This document shows positions 59,265 to 64,000 of a DNA stretch of 64,000 nt, piece after piece. The notes below the pieces were generated by a model. It was not told the origin of the DNA and did no database searches. It was given only the letters and a program-made list of their open reading frames with translations. The DNA lies in assembly GCA_900642245.1 (NCBI GenBank), contig CAAAJI010000025.1, forward strand, positions 251,818 to 315,817, in the 5' to 3' direction. Position 1 is the first letter of the stretch, and every line of letters begins with the position of its first letter. The position numbers and the translations under genes are program-made. This stretch comes from Fragilaria radians. Lineage: Eukaryota; Bacillariophyta; Fragilariophyceae; Fragilariales; Fragilariaceae.

Positions 59265-59366
59265 GTCCAATGAAAAAAAGTATGCTCAGTGAACAAAATA
59301 GCTTTTGATTGGCTGATAATATCCCAGATATATCTGGGATAAAAAATTCAGGCGTTAAAGGGTTAA

Positions 59367-60379
59367 TTTCCGGTTACTGCTGACTCCTGTCATACTAACT
59401 CTTACGCCACTGTCTATTTGTAGTAGTTGTACGACGAATGACTGATGATTTTTGGTTCTCTACTGTGATAGGTTGACTCTCTCTATTTCTTTTATAAAAC
59501 TATACTTTAAAATAGTATTTTGTATAAATTGTGTGACGAATAAATTGCTTTTCTAAAGCAAAAGTAATCTTTTCTTGGCGACCTTCCTATCGCTTTAATT
59601 GCCGTTCCAAGAAATATTTTCAACTTTAAGATGGGCCAAAGATATTCAAATATATATACCTTTAGTTCTCAAACATGGCAAAGATTTAATAACCAATATG
59701 CAAATCCTTGTCTTCATCAGCTTGGAAAACGCCTATGAAAGATTAATTTAACTGAAAACTAGATGTTTAGCATCAGTGAATAAAAATATCTATAAAACAA
59801 GGAATTGAACCCAAGATGACTTTGATCAAGAATGTTCCTTACTCAGTCCACCTGCTAAAGTTAAAGTTAAAGTTAAAGTATCTAAACAGTCATCATGTCC
59901 TACTAAAACGTGTTCGTACACAAGGATGGGATGCAGCATCTAAGGAAATGAAGTAATTGAGTGATAAGGAAAGTATTCGAACCTATCTATGGTTCCAGGT
60001 TACGTGTTACGAACTAGAGAAGAGCATCAGAAAGTCTAATCTTCTTGGTTGATAAAAGTTAATTCTATCAAGGACAGGACTTGTGAAAATGGTAGGCCTC
60101 AAAGTAGGTGTGACAATCAGGAAGATGTAACAAGTCCAGCAGTAGTTACCAACTCACGACTTCTAGCAGCTACCATTGACGCTAAATAACGTAGAGACAT
60201 TATGACAGTGGATTCTCCAATGCATTTGCAAAGACTTAACTGAATTTATTATAAGAATCTTTTGTAATGAAAATTCAAGGAACTTTAGTCAATATGCTAA
60301 TTGATACGGACTATTTCGTTCATGAATGGAAGCATAAGGTAACCTTTTCAAGCATGCTCTGGAAAGATACATTCGATCT
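59367..60379. other. intergenic, with a microsatellite
   Basis: About 1 kb, no gene. About four AAAGTT units lie near 59858-59880. The end adjoining 60380 contains decayed Copia 3' sequence. Confidence 0.45.
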
Positions 60380-61720
60380 AAAATAAAATTATCTGCCTCA
60401 CTGTTTGAAAGAGTTACTCCTCTCTAAGCTTTAGTCCTCCAACAAACAGGAACATTCATCAGGTACACAATTAAGCCGGTCAAACTGATTCTTGAGTCAG
60501 AATCTCCCGCCCAATCGCTATCGCAAATGCGTCGAGACTCGAATTTGGGAATTTTTACCTGGTTGAATTCTGAGAAAAATTTATTTGGTGTCAAACAACA
60601 CATTTTATCACCCTCAGCATTTCAAGATAAGTATCATTGTTGCCTTGTCCCCATGAATTCAGACAATTCTCTAACTTCATTGCATAAATCAGCTCTAGAG
60701 TACTTTGTAAGATACAGAAGCATTCCAACTCCAGAATGGTATCGGCAATGTAGATTTGACTCAATGAGAGTGGCCTCATCACCTGGGCAAACAATTTTGA
60801 ACCTTGAAGTCCCAGGAGTTCAATAAAACCTTTGTTTCCAACTTCCTCTCCAGACTTGGCCTGTAAATTGTTCATGAAATGAGGATAATGTATCCAAATT
60901 CGATTCAACTTAACATCCTCAATCACACGACAACTCAAATAATCTTTAAGATTATATTCAATCTTTAAGTTGAAGCCATTCTCCTTCAACACAACTATTA
61001 ACTACTCAATTTGCAACTCCTGTCCGACAAACAAGCAATCATCATCGTAAATGCCAATAATTAAAATCCCATCTTGATTCCACTTTGACAATAAACATGG
61101 ACCTGCAATCCAGTCTTTATGTACGTCATTTAAACAGATAATATCGCGGAAATCGATGATCACTTCAGTTTCCATGTTCAACATTCTATATACATCATGT
61201 GCATTATGTATAGAATAGCCCACAAACATACAGGGTGTTCCTCTATTATTCAATTTGCTTTGAACTTTGTTTTTGTACTTACAACTTCAATTTTACCAAA
61301 GGACTTTAAAATTGCTTGTAGCCTTGGCTTGCATCCAAATAGTCACTAGTACGGACAAATCTCCTGATTCTTGAATGATGTAATATTAGAGAGATACGTG
61401 ACAGTCATTGCTCATTCTGCCCAAACTTCATATCTAAGGTGACCTTTCAATCCAGCGCAATTCAACATAGCTCTAATCCTCCCAAAGAGTTTTGAGACTT
61501 ACTTTCAACCTTATCATTACGCCGGGGAGTTCAAGGACCAGAAAAATAAAATTGATCCCATAACCCTTGTTCGGCATTCTTCAAATAAAGCCATATTTTC
61601 ACCCGTATCGACACACCTTATGGACTTAACATTGACTACTGCAATCTTTAAGTTGGTGAGAAAAGACATCACCTTGACCTTTAAGTCACTTTTTGCCCTC
61701 AAAAGATGCTGCAGCAATAG
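60380..61720 (-). mobile_element. Copia integrase-RT-RNase H remnant near LRR copy 2 (element D)
   Basis: Read on the minus strand, the order is integrase (KSDLKVKVMSFLTNLKIAVV, 61717 onward), NNRGTPCMFVGYSIHNAHDV (about 61250), then, after an apparent deletion, the RT catalytic region IIGIYDDDCLFVG, NLKDYLSCRVIEDVKLN, LEMLRVIKCVV and RNase H (CDSDWAGDSDSRISLTG, about 60535-60485; LSNSEA). Several stops break it. It is closely related to element A, which sits in the same position and orientation relative to LRR copy 1. The usual YVDD at the RT active site reads YDDD, so the enzyme is dead. Confidence 0.8.
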
Positions 61721-62690
61721 CCGATGAAGTCATCTACAATTAAGACCCAGAAGCTAGACCCACCTTTCCTTTTTCTTTATTGGAGCTTATGTCTAGATAA
61801 ACTCTTTCACCTGGTGCTTGACTCCTTTCCTTCCAGTCTCAATAAACATTCTTTTGTCTTGCTTTAGCCGCAGTGAAATCTTCACAATGCACATGATTTC
61901 GTAGCCAGAAGGTCTATCACAGGTCTATTTATGATGTTGAATAATACGCCAATTAGATGGGTATCTAAACGTCAATATATAAAATTTGCTAAACAAGCTC
62001 ATGGATTGTCAAATCTTTGGTATGTGAGAAAAGTAAAGATATATGTTAGAATATCTTTGGCAGATCTTAACGGTTCGGAAAAGAGTTTGCAACATTAGTT
62101 ATAGCAATCCCATTATTGCTAAGAAAGAATGTAGCAAGTTAAATTATAGGCTCACAGTTTAAAAACAATAATGTTATGTAGCATACATGTATTTTCGAAC
62201 TAGTTTATCTTTTCAAAAGGCTCCACCGTACATTTAATTGATTGGCCTCAAGATACTATTCAGAATCCCTATTGGTTAACCCTAAACAAATACAAAATGA
62301 AATTTGTACTGAACGTGACGATATTTCCAATGCAAGTCAAAGTATTCTTCAGAAATTATTACTGTAATATTGCAAGTATCTTTGCCAGCTAAATATTGCA
62401 AATATCTTTGCCAGCTAAATCTTTCAAATCTATTCTTATCAGCCTTTATGGTAAGATAAATGAGTGATAAATTTTGAGCTTTACAAAATTGCAGTTCCCA
62501 AATGTGATGGATTTAACTCGCCTGACTTTAGTAAACCTCCGGGAACATAAACATCAAGAAGAACAAATATATACGCTCCCGTAAAAAAACTAGTGAAAAA
62601 GATTTAGGCAAGTAAAGAATCAACTTCCTAATTTAGGTAAAATAATTCATCAAAAGTAATTCCTGTCATTTCATTCAACATTCATTAAGA
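61721..62690. other. LRR copy 2 downstream flank
   Basis: About 1 kb. Sequence next to the LRR stop matches the flank of copy 1, then diverges, with a shared GGTTTACTAAAGTC block near 62523-62540. A 26-bp unit is duplicated in tandem at 62369-62394 and 62395-62420. No gene seen. Confidence 0.5.
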
Positions 62691-64000
62691 CTAGCCTTCC
62701 GTACGCGTTTTTGAAACAGGAATAGGACGGAAAATAATATTCTCACTGAAGGCAAATTGATCTCGAGCGTAAGGGCTCTCGATGGAAAATGTATGATCGA
62801 AATTAATATCTATGTTCTGTAGGATATCAATGTCTTCATAGCAAATGAACTTGTCTGAGCAACAAAGAGTACAGCAAGTGCAGTTATATTCACCAGGACA
62901 ATCAGCCGACATGACTGTAGGTGTTTTCCTCACAGAGTCTGTATCACCGCATACATGCTGCGCTCCTCCATCAATATCATTGTCCTCCAACAACAAGAGC
63001 TCTAAAAATAGGAATGAGTTAAGACATTATTGCAATTCAAACTCAACAACAGTGTCAGTACTCACCAATATTTTCTAGTTTTTTAAAGCCCACAGTGAGA
63101 GTTCCTGTGAGAAAGTTTTCGTTGAGCATTACGTAACGTAAATTCGAAAGCTCTCCAATCGTTTTAGGGATTTTCCCTTTTATTTCATTGCGAGCCAGGT
63201 TAAACAAAACCAGATTTTCCATGAGACCGATTTCAGTTGGTATGGAACCAGTTAGTTGAATTTTTTTCATGGAAAGTTCCTTCAGGTTTGGAAGATTCCA
63301 AACTGGCAATAAGTTACCACTCGAAAAACGATTGTAAGATAAATACAAATACGTCAATTCTGATAATGTAGTGATTTCTTCCGGAATAGAACCGCCTAAC
63401 TGATTGTATGAGAGATCAAGGTGTCTTAACTGACTCAAGTTTGATATGGAAACTGGGATGCTTTGTGAAAGCTTATTGTCATAAAGGGATAGAAATATAA
63501 GTCTTCCGTTATCCTCAAAATCAGGTAATGTCCCTGTAATCTCATTACCATGTAGATCAAGAATTTCAAAATTACTTTCAGCACTAAAAAAGTGAGAAGG
63601 TAATGTACCTTTTAGTTTTGTGCCACCAAGATCAAGCTCTTTAATTCTTGAACCTGCTAGGAAATCATCATTGATCTCATTCCCAAACGGATTTCCTGCA
63701 GCATAGAGGCGATGCAATTTCTCCATGTCACTGAAAAAATCGAGATTTCCAGTTAAATCATTGTTACTCAAAGAAATCTCAACCAAATGTTGTAAGCTGA
63801 AAAGTGAAGATGGGAGTGATCCTTGAAGCAAGTTTGATCCAAGAGCAAGATATTTCAAATTGGACCATTTGCCAATCCATTCTGGAATACTGCTTGAAAT
63901 ATTGTTATTTTCAATGGCGAAAAAGGTTAATCCAGTTAATGATTCGAAAGTGCTTGGAATTGAACCAGAAATCTCGTTGTTGGACAAGGAAATATGCGTC
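62691..64000 (-). CDS. leucine-rich repeat protein (copy 2), 5' end outside the window
   Basis: Two exons are visible on the minus strand: 64000-63066 (continuing beyond the window) and 63001-62691, joined in phase 1 as in copy 1. It encodes the same plant-type LRRs and Cys-rich end. From about 63982 to 63261 I see no nucleotide difference from copy 1; downstream, the last ~70 LRR residues differ at about ten positions (for example KIQLTGS for KTQLTGT) and exon 3 at several (SDKFICYEDID for SNKHTCYADTD). All visible frames are intact, so it is probably a functional gene. The N-terminal anchor and cap presumably lie past 64000. Confidence 0.85.

Larger units (their letters stand above)
58318..59362 (+). 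mobile_element. internally deleted piggyBac-type DNA transposon
   Basis: A 1045-bp element with perfect 12-bp terminal inverted repeats, CCCTTTAACGCC at 58318-58329 and its complement at 59351-59362. Both are flanked by TTAA (58314-58317 and 59363-59366), the piggyBac target duplication. Near each end is a 22-bp palindrome (58339-58360, one mismatch; 59320-59341, perfect) built on TATCCCAGATAT, possibly for transposase binding. Inside, plus-strand pieces of transposase remain: LELAMSIVHLNDVHDYWSTK with RIMSRDRFTEI (about 58405-58515), and a C-terminal Cys-rich zinc-binding end. The catalytic core between them is missing, so the element is non-autonomous. Confidence 0.88.

Noticed and set aside
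1..64000. CRISPR arrays, rRNA or bacterial operons
   Set aside because: Introns, plastid presequences and transposon types show a eukaryotic nuclear genome; no regularly spaced repeats or rRNA seen. I could not scan rigorously for tRNAs, so their absence is not claimed.

Overview
This window looks like nuclear DNA of a diatom, or a close photosynthetic stramenopile. It is AT-rich. Genes have none to a few short GT-AG introns (about 58-220 bp). Several enzymes begin with a signal peptide followed at once by Phe, Trp or Tyr, the two-part plastid presequence typical of algae with red secondary plastids (RPE, anthranilate synthase, DAHP synthase, probably others). Diatom-style class C GPCRs, bacterial-type fused TrpEG, LRR receptor-like proteins and degenerate Copia, Gypsy and piggyBac elements fit the same picture. 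I cannot name the species.

Layout. 0.2-4.6 kb: an SFT2 Golgi membrane protein facing a class C (GABA-B-like) GPCR. 5.5-8.1 kb: plastid ribulose-phosphate 3-epimerase between two Copia scraps. 8.9-14 kb: plastid anthranilate synthase TrpE-TrpG fusion with C-terminal SAP motifs, a small plastid-type membrane protein and a 2OG-Fe(II) oxygenase. 14-18.2 kb: gene-free, with an inverted-repeat structure. 18.2-19.9 kb: plastid class II DAHP synthase, so the entry enzyme of the shikimate pathway and the first committed step to tryptophan lie within 10 kb. 21.2-24 kb: Ty3/Gypsy gag-protease remnant and LTR-like repeats. 25.4-27.6 kb: LRR membrane protein. 27.8-32.4 kb: a mosaic of broken Copia pieces. 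33-34.3 kb: PP1 catalytic subunit. 34.5-36.2 kb: an ~840-bp sequence present twice on either side of a 20-N gap. 38.4-50.4 kb: a gene-dense segment (glycosyltransferase-like protein, sulfotransferase, MATE transporter, GT34 glycosyltransferase, acyltransferase, Hip-like co-chaperone, MEKHLA protein). 51.7-56.7 kb: a membrane-tethered TKL kinase with a broken frame and an FCP1/NIF-type HAD phosphatase. 58.3-59.4 kb: a deleted piggyBac element with TTAA flanks. 60.4-64 kb: an inverted second copy of the LRR gene plus Copia block, running off the window.

Functional themes. RPE (Calvin cycle and pentose phosphate), DAHP synthase and anthranilate synthase form a plastid carbon-to-aromatics set. 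SFT2, the sulfotransferase, GT34 and the other glycosyltransferase-like protein belong to the secretory pathway. The GPCR, LRR proteins, TKL kinase, PP1 and HAD phosphatase are signalling parts. No operon-like linkage is expected. Neighbours are mostly convergent or divergent.

The most notable observations are a ~720-bp tract that looks identical between the two inverted LRR paralogs although flanking coding sequence differs (gene-conversion-like), the SAP tail on a plastid TrpEG, presequence-only first exons in RPE and DAHP synthase, and the piggyBac derivative carrying a second, Cys-rich ORF.
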